From Psychrobacter immobilis (GTDB lineage: Bacteria; Pseudomonadota; Gammaproteobacteria; Pseudomonadales; Moraxellaceae), in contig CAJHAA010000010.1 of NCBI GenBank assembly GCA_904846265.1, positions 1 through 64,000 on the forward strand: a stretch of DNA of 64,000 nt, written 5' to 3'. A program made the position numbers and the translations under genes. Below the pieces are notes generated by a model. That model did not search any database and was not told where the DNA came from. It saw nothing but the letters and a program-made list of their open reading frames with translations. Positions 1 through 8,801 of this stretch are shown here, in pieces; the first letter of the stretch is position 1; the number at the start of each line of letters is the position of its first letter.

Positions 1-174
1 AATCACATCAATGGCATTGAGAACTTTTGGAACCAGTCTAAACGAATACTCAGAAAATATAATGGGATCGATAAGAAGAACTTCCATTTATTTTTAAAAG
101 AGTGTGAGTTTAGATTCAACTATGGATCACCGTCTACTCAGCTTAAAACTCTGAGAATATGGTGTGATGTTTAA
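1..174 (+). CDS. IS1595-family transposase, C-terminal end (cut by window start)
   Basis: The frame is open from base 1 to TAA at 172-174 (57 residues). The blocks HINGIENFW and FLKECEFRFN are typical of the end of the ISXO2-like DDE transposase domain of IS1595-family elements; the Glu of GIENFW is probably part of the catalytic acidic set. The IS1016-like group is my best guess from memory. The N-terminus is outside the window, so it is not known whether the full transposase is intact. Its stop overlaps, tail to tail, the stop of the glycosyltransferase on the other strand (171-174 reads TTAA). Confidence 0.85.
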   Translation, partial: NHINGIENFWNQSKRILRKYNGIDKKNFHLFLKECEFRFNYGSPSTQLKTLRIWCDV

Positions 175-194
175 TCCTTATCTACTACAGCCCC
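1..194 (+). mobile_element. Right end of an IS1595-family insertion sequence
   Basis: Beyond the transposase stop the sequence runs to CTACTACAGCCCC, ending at 194. Read inward this is GGGGCTGTAGTAGATAA, which resembles IS1016-type terminal inverted repeats as I remember them. An AT-rich (TA)n stretch begins right after it. The left end is outside the window, so the boundary at 194 and the target duplication cannot be verified here. Confidence 0.6.
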
Positions 195-1175
195 TTTATT
201 TATATATATATATCTATTTTTTAGATAGCCATAATAGGTTTGTTTTTCGAAATACTCTTCCTTGAAAGCCTCATGAATAGTCAACTTATGAATACTAGCT
301 TGTGAAACTATTTTTTTGTATTCGTCTTCATTAAATTGCTTTTTTATCTCAGATTGTAATAAATGTGGAAAAGTATCATCAATAACAGGAAATTCAAAAT
401 CTATAATTTTTGACTCCTTTAATTCATTAATCATTACTTGAAAGAAAAAGTAATACTCAATTTTACTTTCATTTTCCCAATAATAAAGCAGCAAGTCAAC
501 CAAGGTCTTTGTAATCATTGAGTTTGGCTTAGAAAACATAATACTACTAAGATGTTTTACTTTAAATTCATCTCTCCAATTAAAGTAAAAATGTGTATCA
601 TTTGTACCCCAATTTTTATTAAGAGAGTTAGGATCACGGCTATACATAAAAAAATTACAGTTTGCATATTCCTTGGGTAGCCTATCTGTTAATAAAACGG
701 AAGCATCTAGCCAAACCCCACCATAGATTGACAACAATGCAACACGCAGCAAATCAGAAAAGAATACTGGTCTAAAAACTCCATTTTTACGTTTTTCATC
801 AACAAACTCTGGAAGCTTTATATATTCATTTATGTTTTCATCAGTAATTCTGATAACCTGATAATCGTGAGCATGACTGTCTACTGAAGAAAAACATATT
901 TCCACCATTTCCGGTAAATTTTCTAATCCCTGTCCCCAATATTGCCAAATAATTTTTTTGCCTACCAGTTCTTTTTTGATTGGTGGAGTATCATACTTTT
1001 CTATTTTTTTGTCAGCGTATTGATCAAGAACCATCCTCCAGTAAGAGGCTACTTTTTCTTGCTTAATTTTATCATCATACTGATAATTCCAGCGCTTCCT
1101 TACATTTCTAGGCACTAGGCCATTATAGAAAACCTTAAAGGGCTTATTACGGATAACGTTAAAGATCTTTTGCAT
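171..1175 (-). CDS. Capsular polysaccharide synthesis-type glycosyltransferase
   Basis: 334 residues. IIWQYWGQG near residue 75 and GGVWLDASVLLT near residue 152 match the Caps_synth / DXD-sugar glycosyltransferase fold: nucleotide-sugar binding, with the Asp of WLDAS in the metal-binding position. It probably adds a sugar in capsule, O-antigen or other surface-glycan assembly; donor and acceptor cannot be read from the sequence. It is the last of three minus-strand glycosyltransferase genes, 3 nt after the previous one, so co-transcribed. Base composition is strongly AT-rich compared with the housekeeping genes, suggesting acquired DNA. The last residues, GAVVDKD, are encoded by 171-194, which appears to be the terminus of the neighbouring insertion sequence, so the natural C-terminus may have been replaced. 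Confidence 0.8.
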   Translation of the reverse strand: MQKIFNVIRNKPFKVFYNGLVPRNVRKRWNYQYDDKIKQEKVASYWRMVLDQYADKKIEKYDTPPIKKELVGKKIIWQYWGQGLENLPEMVEICFSSVDSHAHDYQVIRITDENINEYIKLPEFVDEKRKNGVFRPVFFSDLLRVALLSIYGGVWLDASVLLTDRLPKEYANCNFFMYSRDPNSLNKNWGTNDTHFYFNWRDEFKVKHLSSIMFSKPNSMITKTLVDLLLYYWENESKIEYYFFFQVMINELKESKIIDFEFPVIDDTFPHLLQSEIKKQFNEDEYKKIVSQASIHKLTIHEAFKEEYFEKQTYYGYLKNRYIYINKGAVVDKD

Positions 1176-1178
1176 GGT

Positions 1179-2141
1179 CTACATACCTTTCAGAATTTTG
1201 TCTAATTTGGAACGTTTAATATTCAGAGTTATTCTTTGATGTATTCGCAGCTCTTTATTAGCAACAAGATAAAGCTCTGAGAAGTACTTATTGTATTGAG
1301 CATAGGTGTCTTTTAACAAATCTTCCTGATGGTTTTTAGCGATTTTATTTAACAGCCCTATATAACGTTTATATACTTTATACAGCAAATAATGATAGCC
1401 ATCTTTTTCACCATCTCTCTGATAGTTTTCAACGCGATAAGTGAAAGCATATAAATAATCATCTACGTATTTTTTGTCGATATTCTTTAAAATAGACCCT
1501 TCACGCTCACGATACTTTATTACAGGCTGTTTTAAATAGCTATATTGAAAACTCTTTAATGAGATATCAGTCATATACAAAATATCTTCAAAATTCAATC
1601 CTTCTTTAAACCTTATGTCTTGTATTATCTGTCTTCTAAAAACCTTATTCCAAACATGATTACTATTATTTTCAATAATATTATCTAAGAAGCTATTGCT
1701 CTTATTGATATAATTTTTATTAGACGTGCCTATAAACCCTTTTTTATTTACCTCTTTTTTTCCTCGTAATGATACATAATCGGCACATAGCACATCCGAG
1801 TTCAATTTTTCTATTTGAGACATGACAGATTTATAAGCACCTTCGTACATAACATCATCAGAGTCAATAAACCAGATATACTCTGTTTGGCCCATATCGA
1901 AAAGCGCATTGCGTGTGTCTGACAAACCTCTATTATAAGGCGCATCGAAGATTTGCACTTGAGGGTAATTTTCAAAACGCTTGATAATAGCTGCACTATT
2001 ATCTGTCGAAGCATCGTTCATTATTAAAATAGATGCTCTAGTATCGATTTGAGTGAGTATTGATTCTATACACTCTTCTACATAATCCGCTACATTATAA
2101 ACAGGTATTAAAATACCAATTGTTAGATCTTCTTTATTCAT
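1179..2141 (-). CDS. GT2-family glycosyltransferase
   Basis: 320 residues. The N-terminus LTIGILIPVYNVADYVEECI is the classic GT-A start of family 2. MNDASTDNS follows near residue 41, and WFIDSDDVMY near residue 91 contains the DxDD metal and nucleotide-sugar site. The C-terminal half is less conserved and probably sets acceptor specificity. ATG at 2139-2141 is preceded by a GAG at fair spacing. It lies 27 nt or more downstream of the GT4 gene and 3 nt upstream of the Caps_synth-type gene, forming one operon. AT-rich like the latter. Substrate unknown; likely surface polysaccharide. Confidence 0.88.
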   Translation of the reverse strand: MNKEDLTIGILIPVYNVADYVEECIESILTQIDTRASILIMNDASTDNSAAIIKRFENYPQVQIFDAPYNRGLSDTRNALFDMGQTEYIWFIDSDDVMYEGAYKSVMSQIEKLNSDVLCADYVSLRGKKEVNKKGFIGTSNKNYINKSNSFLDNIIENNSNHVWNKVFRRQIIQDIRFKEGLNFEDILYMTDISLKSFQYSYLKQPVIKYREREGSILKNIDKKYVDDYLYAFTYRVENYQRDGEKDGYHYLLYKVYKRYIGLLNKIAKNHQEDLLKDTYAQYNKYFSELYLVANKELRIHQRITLNIKRSKLDKILKGM

Positions 2142-2168
2142 ACAACACTCACATTAAAAACTTTATAA

Positions 2169-3269
2169 TTAACAGCTTGTTAATAAATTCTGAAATAATT
2201 GATAATACGCTTGAGTGACCTGTTTTTTATCATAATGAACTAAAACTTTCTCTCTAGCTGCCGTTGCTAGTGCTTGGTAGTTTGATGGATTAGATAGTAC
2301 AGTCGCGATGATATTCGCCAGCTCTGTTGCTGCCCCGACTGAAAACAAGAAGCCATCCTTGTTGTCTTCAATCAACTCCTTTACTCCCATTGCAGTACTT
2401 CCCATAACGACACAGCCACTTGCCATCGCTTCTAGCACCGCTAGGTTCAGCCCTTCAAAACGGCTCGACATGATAAATACTTTATGTTGTAGCAATAGCT
2501 TTTCAACTTCGCTACTGTACTCTATAAAGGTCACTTGTTCATGCAGCTCATAGCGAGCAACCAAATCATGTACTTCTCTTTGGTAACGCTTGCGCCCACT
2601 ACCAACTAAGGTAAGAGTGGGATTGATGCCTTTTTGCTTTAACTGATTCAGTGCTTCAATTAAAGTAACGTGATCCTTACTTTTAGCATATCTTCCCACC
2701 ATAATCAGATCATGCGACCTTTCATTAACAGGTGCAAGATTCACACCGCCAAATCGAGTGGTATCAATACCATTTGGGATGGCTTGAATGGGTGCGTGAA
2801 GACCCTGCTCAGATAAGACTTGGGCTACGCCTTCAGAGACAGCCACAATTCTAGCAGTTGATTTACTTAGTTTACGCGTTTGGTATATCTTCCAAGGTGT
2901 ATAGCGCTCTTTAGAGTTGTGTTCCACTTGTACCAAGCAAGGTACTTGTGCCAATAGCCCTGCCCGTCTTCCCAGTAAATGCTCAGGAAACCCATGCGCA
3001 ACCAATATATCAGGTCGCCATTGCACACATAGTTTTTTTAATTCGTGAAGGGTCGCAAGATGGTTAGTACCTGTGACAACCTTGTAATCGATATCTTTAC
3101 CTTCAAGTTCAGCAAGCTTTTCTGGTACGGTCGTTTTTTTGCGACGCAGTACTAACAGGTTTTCAGTCGATTCTATTTGATTGTGTGCCTCAACCAAATC
3201 AATAGCAACTTTCGTGGCTCCTGAAAAGCCACCAGTGACAAAATGTAAGACTCTCAACGGCTTCTCCAT
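2169..3269 (-). CDS. GT4-family glycosyltransferase
   Basis: About 366 residues. The N-terminal domain begins EKPLRVLHFVTGGFSGATK, the glycine-rich acceptor-side loop of GT-B enzymes. The C-terminal domain has VGRYAKSKDHVTLIEA and SRFEGLNLAVLEAMASG, the Glu-x7-Glu nucleotide-sugar signature of family 4. It is the first gene of the three-gene glycosyltransferase operon. ATG at 3269 is chosen; an in-frame TTG at 3281 would add four residues and neither has a clear ribosome-binding site. Base composition is closer to the chromosome than that of the two downstream genes, so the AT-rich import may begin after this gene. Confidence 0.87.
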   Translation of the reverse strand: MEKPLRVLHFVTGGFSGATKVAIDLVEAHNQIESTENLLVLRRKKTTVPEKLAELEGKDIDYKVVTGTNHLATLHELKKLCVQWRPDILVAHGFPEHLLGRRAGLLAQVPCLVQVEHNSKERYTPWKIYQTRKLSKSTARIVAVSEGVAQVLSEQGLHAPIQAIPNGIDTTRFGGVNLAPVNERSHDLIMVGRYAKSKDHVTLIEALNQLKQKGINPTLTLVGSGRKRYQREVHDLVARYELHEQVTFIEYSSEVEKLLLQHKVFIMSSRFEGLNLAVLEAMASGCVVMGSTAMGVKELIEDNKDGFLFSVGAATELANIIATVLSNPSNYQALATAAREKVLVHYDKKQVTQAYYQLFQNLLTSC

Positions 3270-3504
3270 TAATCTATTCAAAGTAAAGCCAGACTTAGCT
3301 AAAAATAATGTTTTGTGACGCTCTCAATTTGAACGCACCTGCTTTAAGAATCGATATGCTAAGCAGCCGTGTTTGTAGATGGACACCATAGCTAGATATA
3401 GCTTGAAACTAAGCGACGTTATGATACCGCATCCATAAATTATGTGCGAGCGTATAGTTATAGTGTATGAACTTTACTTTAGAATACCGATTAATACCAC
3501 TCAA

Positions 3505-3541
3505 CAAAAAAGCTAAGACTTAAAACAGTCTTAGCTTTTTT
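3505..3541. terminator. Bidirectional rho-independent terminator below ilvE
   Basis: An 11-bp stem AAGCTAAGACT / AGTCTTAGCTT with loop TAAAAC is flanked by A-rich and T-rich tracts on both sides. It serves ilvE on the minus strand and would also stop plus-strand transcription. The rest of 3282-3566 shows only the presumed promoter area of the glycosyltransferase operon. Confidence 0.88.
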
Positions 3542-3566
3542 ATCTCATACAACATAATTCTAAATA

Positions 3567-4496
3567 TTAATCAATAAAACTTAACCAATCCATATATTGC
3601 TCATTGCGACCATGTACTACATCAAAGTACAAGGTTTGTAGCTGCTCAGTCAAAGGTCCACGTCCACCATTGCCGATAGTACGGTCATCATATTCACGAA
3701 TAGGTGTGACTTCAGCCGCCGTACCCGTCATGAATATCTCATCCGCCAAATAAAACTCATCACGAGTGATACGGCGTTCAACGACTTTGATGCCTAGATC
3801 ATCGGCAAATTGAATGATAGTACGACGCGTGATTCCGTCAAGTGCACCACCTGCTAAGTCCGGTGTATGCAATACACCATCTTTTACTAAGAATAAGTTT
3901 TCGCCTGCACCTTGGCAAACGTAACCCTGCGGATCCATCAAGATAGCTTCGTCATAGCCATTACGAGTGACTTCTTGGTTTGCCATGATGGACACTGGAT
4001 AGTTGCTCGAGGCTTTTGCCTTACACATGGTCACATTGGTCATATGATGAGTAAATGAAGAGGTTTTTACACGGATGCCGTTCTTGATACCCTCTTCACC
4101 CAGATAAGCGCCCCAATGCCAAGCAGCAACCATCGCATTGATACTATTATCACGTGACGATAAACCAAGCTTTTCTGCACCGACCCAAATGAGCGGACGA
4201 ATATAGGCTTCTGCCAAGTTGTTTTGCTTGACCACATCTTTGTGCGCCTGCTCCAGAGTCGCTGCATCAAACGGTACATTCATTTGAAAGATTTTTGCAG
4301 AGCCTAACAGACGCTCTGTGTGTTCTTTCAGACGAAAAATAGCGGTGCGATTGTCAGCAGTTTGGTACGCGCGCACACCTTCAAACACAGCCATGCCATA
4401 ATGCAAGCTATGCGTCAGCACATGGACTTTGGCATCTGGCTGCTCAATCATTGTGCCATTCATCCAAAGCTTACCATCTTGTGTTGCCATATTCAT
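3567..4496 (-). CDS. ilvE: Branched-chain amino-acid aminotransferase
   Basis: 309 residues, the usual length of class IV PLP transaminases. It transfers the amino group between glutamate and the keto acids of leucine, isoleucine and valine in the cytosol. HYGMAVFEGVRAY (residues 32-44), AKASSNYP with the likely PLP lysine at 161, GAGENLF (Glu199) and a TGTAAEVTPI block are diagnostic. ATG at 4496 is preceded by AAGG at 8 nt; a second ATG two codons later is less well spaced. It is followed by a strong terminator. It stands 283 bp downstream of glnE in the same direction, room enough for its own promoter. leuA lies about 15 kb away. Confidence 0.95.
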   Translation of the reverse strand: MNMATQDGKLWMNGTMIEQPDAKVHVLTHSLHYGMAVFEGVRAYQTADNRTAIFRLKEHTERLLGSAKIFQMNVPFDAATLEQAHKDVVKQNNLAEAYIRPLIWVGAEKLGLSSRDNSINAMVAAWHWGAYLGEEGIKNGIRVKTSSFTHHMTNVTMCKAKASSNYPVSIMANQEVTRNGYDEAILMDPQGYVCQGAGENLFLVKDGVLHTPDLAGGALDGITRRTIIQFADDLGIKVVERRITRDEFYLADEIFMTGTAAEVTPIREYDDRTIGNGGRGPLTEQLQTLYFDVVHGRNEQYMDWLSFID

Positions 4497-4779
4497 TTTA
4501 TAATCCTTATGTTAGCACTAACGGCTATTTTTTTAGGTATAGTCGACGCACGTATAAATGCTTCGACTAGAGGTTTTGTTTAATCATATTTATCAACATC
4601 ATATGATAACACCGCAGCGTCAAATTTTATTGCTAAAATATAGTATTATCCTTACTAAGAAACAACCAACAACTGACAGCTTTATCGTAATGTGTCGCCG
4701 ATTATATCACTGGCGGTGCTAGCAAATGAAATCTTTTATTTTGAGTATCACAGGCTATTATTTATAAGCAAAAACCTTC

Positions 4780-7680
4780 TTAGGAATGAGGCGAATCGTC
4801 ATCTGCCAAATTAACACCCATCAAATGTTGCCATTGCGCTTGTACTAATGCTCGTGTTTCTTTCCACAGTGACTCATCCACCAATAGCGATTGCTCTGAT
4901 AGTGCCAATTGATGAGTAGCAGCACGAATTCTGAGGTAAGCATCCGTTAAATCTTGGCAAACTTGCTCCTCCCAAATACCCAGTGATGCCACTTCTTCAA
5001 AAATACGAACGTTGTCGCTCCATTTGGTCAGGCTCGGATGCTCATGCGAATAAGCCAATACTGCAAATTGCGCTAAGAATTCAATGTCAATGATCCCACC
5101 TGCATCTTGTTTAAGATGAAACTTACCTGCTTGTTGTTGCCATTGACTGGTGCCCAGATGTTTTTGCATCTTAATACGCATACTGGTGACTTCTGTACGC
5201 ACCTGCTCTATCGTGCGCGGTAATGATAATACGTCTCGGCGAATATCACAAAAGCGTGCCGTCACTCGTTTATCACCGCAAATCGCTCGCGCCCGTACCA
5301 AGGCTTGATGCTCCCACGACCATGCCTTTTCTAGCTGATAGGTTTCAAAAGCATGACAAGACACCACCATCATGCCAGCATTACCTGAGGGGCGCAGACG
5401 CATATCAATCTCATAAGCGCGGCCATCTCGAGTTTGGGTGTTGAGATAGTTCATCAGCTTTTGTACCAAACGGGCAGCAAACTTCATACCGCTGACTGAT
5501 TTTTCACCCGTAGTCATGCCCTGCTCTTTTATCTTATGCAAAAACACCAGATCCAAATCTGAAGAATACGACAGCTCTAGCCCGCCAAGCTTGCCATAAC
5601 CAATGATGGCAAAACCGCAGTCTGCCTCAGTCACTGGGTCGCCATCTTGACCAATAGGATAGCCGTAGCGTTTGACAATTTCTGCAAAAGCCCGTTCTAA
5701 TGCGGCTTCTAGTACTACCGCTGCGATATAAGTGAGAGAATCCGACACCTTCATAATCGGACGCTCAGCCAATACATCACTGGCGGCGACCGCCAATACT
5801 TGGTTCTTTTTAAACAGTCTTAATACGCTGAGCAGTTCTTCTTCGTCATTAGGCTCTACGCGCAATAGTTGTTGACGCAAAATATCACGCAACTCAGGCT
5901 TGTCCGGCAAGTGGCGATAGCGCTGCTGTAAAAAAGTATCTAAAAGCACAGGATAATGTGCCAACTCTTTGGCAATCCAAGGACTGGCCGACAGCATGGG
6001 TATCAGCTCAATTGTCGCATTGGGATTTTCTGCAATCATCACCAAATAGATAGAACGACGGCAAATCGCTTCGAGCAATGTAATGAGACGCGGCAAAGCG
6101 GTATTGGCCAATTGCTGCTGCTCTTGATGAGCGAGTAACGCATGGATAATCACAGGATAAGCGTCATCCAACCGCTCGCGAGCCTCATCGCTTAAGTTAG
6201 CGACCATCTTTGACTGCCAAAAATCTTGTAATAGCACTCGATTTTCTGCCGTGAGCACATCATTCAATCGTGCAATCTGTTCATCAAGATGTTCGGGCTC
6301 AAGATCTGTGTCTTCATGATCCGGTACCTGACGTTCGGTCACCATACGCTCAAAGGGAACATTGACATTGTCTCGGTGGTGGTTGAGGGTATCTAACAGT
6401 GCGTTCCACTCGTCAAACCCAAGGGTAACCGCCAAGTTATACTGCCACTGCGGATCATGTGGCAGGCGCTGAGTCTGTTGATCATTAATCGCTTGAATGG
6501 CGTGTTCAAGCCGACGTAAAAAACGATACGCGGCTTGGAGCTCTTGATAAGTAGTCCTCTCTAAATACTCAAGCTTATGTAATACCTGCATCGCTTGTAA
6601 ACAAGATTTCACCTGTAATTGAGGATGCCTGCCACCATAAATCAACTGAAAGGCCTGCACAATAAATTCAATGTCTCTGATACCACCAGCACCCAGCTTG
6701 ATGTTATCCAAATCCTCCCGCTGAGCGACTTGGTTTTGAATAAGGGATTTCATCTCCCTGAGCGCTGAAAAAGCACTATAATCCACGTAATAACGGAAAA
6801 CAAAGGGCTTGATGAGCGCTTGTATCTCATCATAAAACGGCTGTTCTAGCTGCCCGACTACTCGTGCTTTTAGCCATGCAAAACGCTCCCATGCACGTCC
6901 ATGTTGAGAGAAGTACTTCTGTAATGCGGATAAATGAATAGCCAAATCACTACCGTCACCCCAAGGGCGCAAACGCATATCGACCCGAAAGACAAAGCCA
7001 TCAGCCGTCTTTTGATCCAATAATTTAATAATACCTTGACCAAGCCTTGTCATAAACCGCTTATTATCTATGCTGCGCATGCCTTTTGATTTATCACCGC
7101 TGGTTACACCGCGAGCCTGATGAACAAAGATAAGGTCGATATCACTCGATAGGTTCAGCTCATGAGCACCAAGCTTACCCATCGCCATAATCGCCATATC
7201 ATCAATTTGCACGTTACCTTTAGCATTGATAAAAGTCGGTTCGCCGTACTGTTTAATCAAATGCTGGTAGGTATAATCTTTGGCAAATGAGATACAACCA
7301 TCTGCAAACTCAGACAGCTCGTCGGTCAATTGCTCAAGTGCTATCAGTTGTAAGGCATCTTGCCAAATCCAGCGCATCATCAGCAGTGTACGTAGATGAC
7401 GCAGGCCACTCATCACCTTCACTTCATCAGCAAGTTGGTAATTATCATCTAACGTATAATCTTGAATCAAATCATCGATTTGCTGCCGAGTTAAGGTTCG
7501 ATCTAACGGGTAGCTACGTAAAAACGTTTGGCATGAAACCGTTCGACTCTCCCAAATCTGATAAGCGAACTCGCTTGCCGTCTGCAATATTTGCAGCTGT
7601 TCGGCTGTATACTGACAATCTGTACCATGGGTCGCACGTGAAGGCATAGCGGGTGACATAGGGAACATAACTCCTTGCAT
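4780..7680 (-). CDS. glnE: Bifunctional glutamine synthetase adenylyltransferase / deadenylase
   Basis: 966 residues against about 946 in E. coli. It adds and removes AMP on glutamine synthetase in response to PII signalling. There are two nucleotidyltransferase domains: the N-terminal adenylyl-removing one with GKLGAHELNLSSDIDLIF at 168-185, and the C-terminal adenylylating one with GKLGGLELSYSSDLDLVF near residue 700. A linking helical domain and LRPSGNAG / LRPWGDGSD motifs are visible. The start is uncertain: ATG at 7680 has no Shine-Dalgarno, while AAGGAG at 7671-7676 lies 11 nt before ATG 7659, giving a protein seven residues shorter. Transcribed alone, divergent from the tus operon. Confidence 0.95.
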   Translation of the reverse strand: MQGVMFPMSPAMPSRATHGTDCQYTAEQLQILQTASEFAYQIWESRTVSCQTFLRSYPLDRTLTRQQIDDLIQDYTLDDNYQLADEVKVMSGLRHLRTLLMMRWIWQDALQLIALEQLTDELSEFADGCISFAKDYTYQHLIKQYGEPTFINAKGNVQIDDMAIMAMGKLGAHELNLSSDIDLIFVHQARGVTSGDKSKGMRSIDNKRFMTRLGQGIIKLLDQKTADGFVFRVDMRLRPWGDGSDLAIHLSALQKYFSQHGRAWERFAWLKARVVGQLEQPFYDEIQALIKPFVFRYYVDYSAFSALREMKSLIQNQVAQREDLDNIKLGAGGIRDIEFIVQAFQLIYGGRHPQLQVKSCLQAMQVLHKLEYLERTTYQELQAAYRFLRRLEHAIQAINDQQTQRLPHDPQWQYNLAVTLGFDEWNALLDTLNHHRDNVNVPFERMVTERQVPDHEDTDLEPEHLDEQIARLNDVLTAENRVLLQDFWQSKMVANLSDEARERLDDAYPVIIHALLAHQEQQQLANTALPRLITLLEAICRRSIYLVMIAENPNATIELIPMLSASPWIAKELAHYPVLLDTFLQQRYRHLPDKPELRDILRQQLLRVEPNDEEELLSVLRLFKKNQVLAVAASDVLAERPIMKVSDSLTYIAAVVLEAALERAFAEIVKRYGYPIGQDGDPVTEADCGFAIIGYGKLGGLELSYSSDLDLVFLHKIKEQGMTTGEKSVSGMKFAARLVQKLMNYLNTQTRDGRAYEIDMRLRPSGNAGMMVVSCHAFETYQLEKAWSWEHQALVRARAICGDKRVTARFCDIRRDVLSLPRTIEQVRTEVTSMRIKMQKHLGTSQWQQQAGKFHLKQDAGGIIDIEFLAQFAVLAYSHEHPSLTKWSDNVRIFEEVASLGIWEEQVCQDLTDAYLRIRAATHQLALSEQSLLVDESLWKETRALVQAQWQHLMGVNLADDDSPHS

Positions 7681-7875
7681 AGAGTGATAAGACTACGTGA
7701 ACTTAGCGCATAAGTTTATCGTTTTTTCTTACGAAGCAGTCACAGCATCAACTAACGATACGCAATATGTCAGTATTTAATATAAAACTACGTTTAATGA
7801 CAGTGACCCTATTTGCTTTTGAGCACTTTATGGTAGCATAAACAACTTTAGCGCAGATGATTGAAAAGAGCTCTT

Positions 7876-8292
7876 ATGACCACCATGACCCCATTGCTTC
7901 TGATTACTGCTGATCCTAGCCACCCACTTGCCCATTTAGCGCTACGTTATGCACGCGCTTACCTGACAAATGCCGCCAATAATAAAGATATCAATGATAA
8001 TGTCACCTTAAACGTGTTTTTTTATGGCGATGCGGCGCATACGGCCAATGGTTTACGCTGGCAGTCGGCGGATCAAATTAATTTGACCAAAGAGTGGCAA
8101 ACGCTCGCTGAGCAGTTCCAGTTAGCGCTGCCTGTCTGTGTCAGTACTGCACTCAGTCGCGGCATTAGCGACACGGATAACAGCAAACGCCATCAACTTA
8201 ATGGTGACAACCTTGCCACCGGCTTTTCACTGGTCGGACTGAGTGAGCTTGCGATGATGATGCAAGGCGACTGCCACTTGATGCAATTTTGA
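7876..8292 (+). CDS. tusD: Sulfurtransferase TusD (DsrE-like)
   Basis: 138 residues from ATG 7876, which is preceded by GAAAAGAG; an in-frame TTG at 7861 is possible but lacks a binding site. The DsrE fold begins PLLLITADPSHPLAHLALRYA. The persulfide-carrying cysteine is Cys88 in LPVCVSTALSRGI. In the TusBCD complex it takes sulfur from TusA and passes it to TusE for 2-thiouridine formation at tRNA position 34. First gene of tusD-tusC-tusB-tusE; its final acceptor enzyme MnmA is encoded at 40824-42050. The segment after Cys88 has a less conserved stretch rich in Asp, Asn and Ser. Confidence 0.88.
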   Translation: MTTMTPLLLITADPSHPLAHLALRYARAYLTNAANNKDINDNVTLNVFFYGDAAHTANGLRWQSADQINLTKEWQTLAEQFQLALPVCVSTALSRGISDTDNSKRHQLNGDNLATGFSLVGLSELAMMMQGDCHLMQF

Positions 8293-8322
8293 TGACTTGC
8301 CGTGCAGACAGATTACATTTTA

Positions 8323-8337
8323 TGATAATAATTGTCA
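8323..8337. promoter_or_regulatory. Fur-box-like 7-1-7 sequence between tusD and tusC
   Basis: TGATAATAATTGTCA is one base away from the 7-1-7 palindrome TGATAATnATTATCA bound by Fur. It lies 26 bp upstream of tusC, inside what should be an operon. No associated promoter is clear, so chance resemblance in AT-rich spacer DNA is a real possibility. Confidence 0.25.
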
Positions 8338-8363
8338 GCGACCAATTAGATTAGGAATTAACC

Positions 8364-8687
8364 ATGAAATTATTAATTCAGCTGCTCACGCCGACTGAAA
8401 TGTCGAGTTATGAAGGCTGTGCGCTTGCATTAACGCTAGCGACCTTTGGTCATAAAGTACAACTGTACTTGGATGCGCCTGTTTTTGGCTTGTTGATGCA
8501 GCCTGCGTCGCGTTTGCATGGCATGATTCAGTCGCTTGAGCTATATGACATGCCAGCCGCTTGGCTACCTGACGATGTCTTTAGCGGGTGGGTCACGGGT
8601 ATGCTGCCTATTGATTTGGCTTCACAATTGACATTGATACCTGAAGTGGTGAACGCTTCAGACTTTGAGCAAATACTACGCTTTTAG
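8364..8687 (+). CDS. tusC: Sulfurtransferase complex subunit TusC-like
   Basis: 107 residues, a small DsrF-like protein. It starts MKLLIQLLTPTEMSSYEGCA and has the pattern ALTLATFGHKVQLYLDAPVFGLL expected of the DsrE/F fold. TusC is a structural subunit of the TusBCD hexamer in tRNA wobble-uridine thiolation. AGGAATTAACC provides a good ribosome-binding site. It is shorter than E. coli TusC (about 119 residues) and sequence conservation is modest; position between tusD and tusB supports the assignment. A 47-bp hairpin element lies between this gene and tusB. Confidence 0.75.
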   Translation: MKLLIQLLTPTEMSSYEGCALALTLATFGHKVQLYLDAPVFGLLMQPASRLHGMIQSLELYDMPAAWLPDDVFSGWVTGMLPIDLASQLTLIPEVVNASDFEQILRF

Positions 8688-8721
8688 CCTCGCAATTTTA
8701 TTTGTAATACTTTAAATACTA

Positions 8722-8768
8722 GGGCGTGTCCTCATTTTAAAAATAGAGATGAAAATGAGGACACGCCT
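8722..8768. mobile_element. 47-bp deletion derivative of the GGGCGTGTCCTCA miniature element
   Basis: GGGCGTGTCCTCATTTT and AAAATGAGGACACGCC form a 16-17-bp inverted repeat around a short loop, bounded by TA at 8720-8721 and 8769-8770. The first 38 bases follow one end of the 170-bp elements at 51997 and 56619, then jump from the internal ATGAG to the terminal GACACGCC. This indicates an internal deletion at a short TGAG repeat. The last element base is T instead of C. In RNA it would fold into a strong hairpin upstream of tusB. Confidence 0.82.
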
Positions 8769-8801
8769 TATCCTAAATCTAGCAACGAATCGGACACTGT
8801 T

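Noticed and set aside
195..216. (TA)n-like tract after the insertion-sequence end
   Set aside because: Encodes the YIYI part of the glycosyltransferase; could be a phase-variable repeat but is too short and irregular to claim.
7287..7649. Open frame of 120 codons opposite glnE
   Set aside because: Lies wholly inside the clearly real glnE on the other strand and has no recognisable features.
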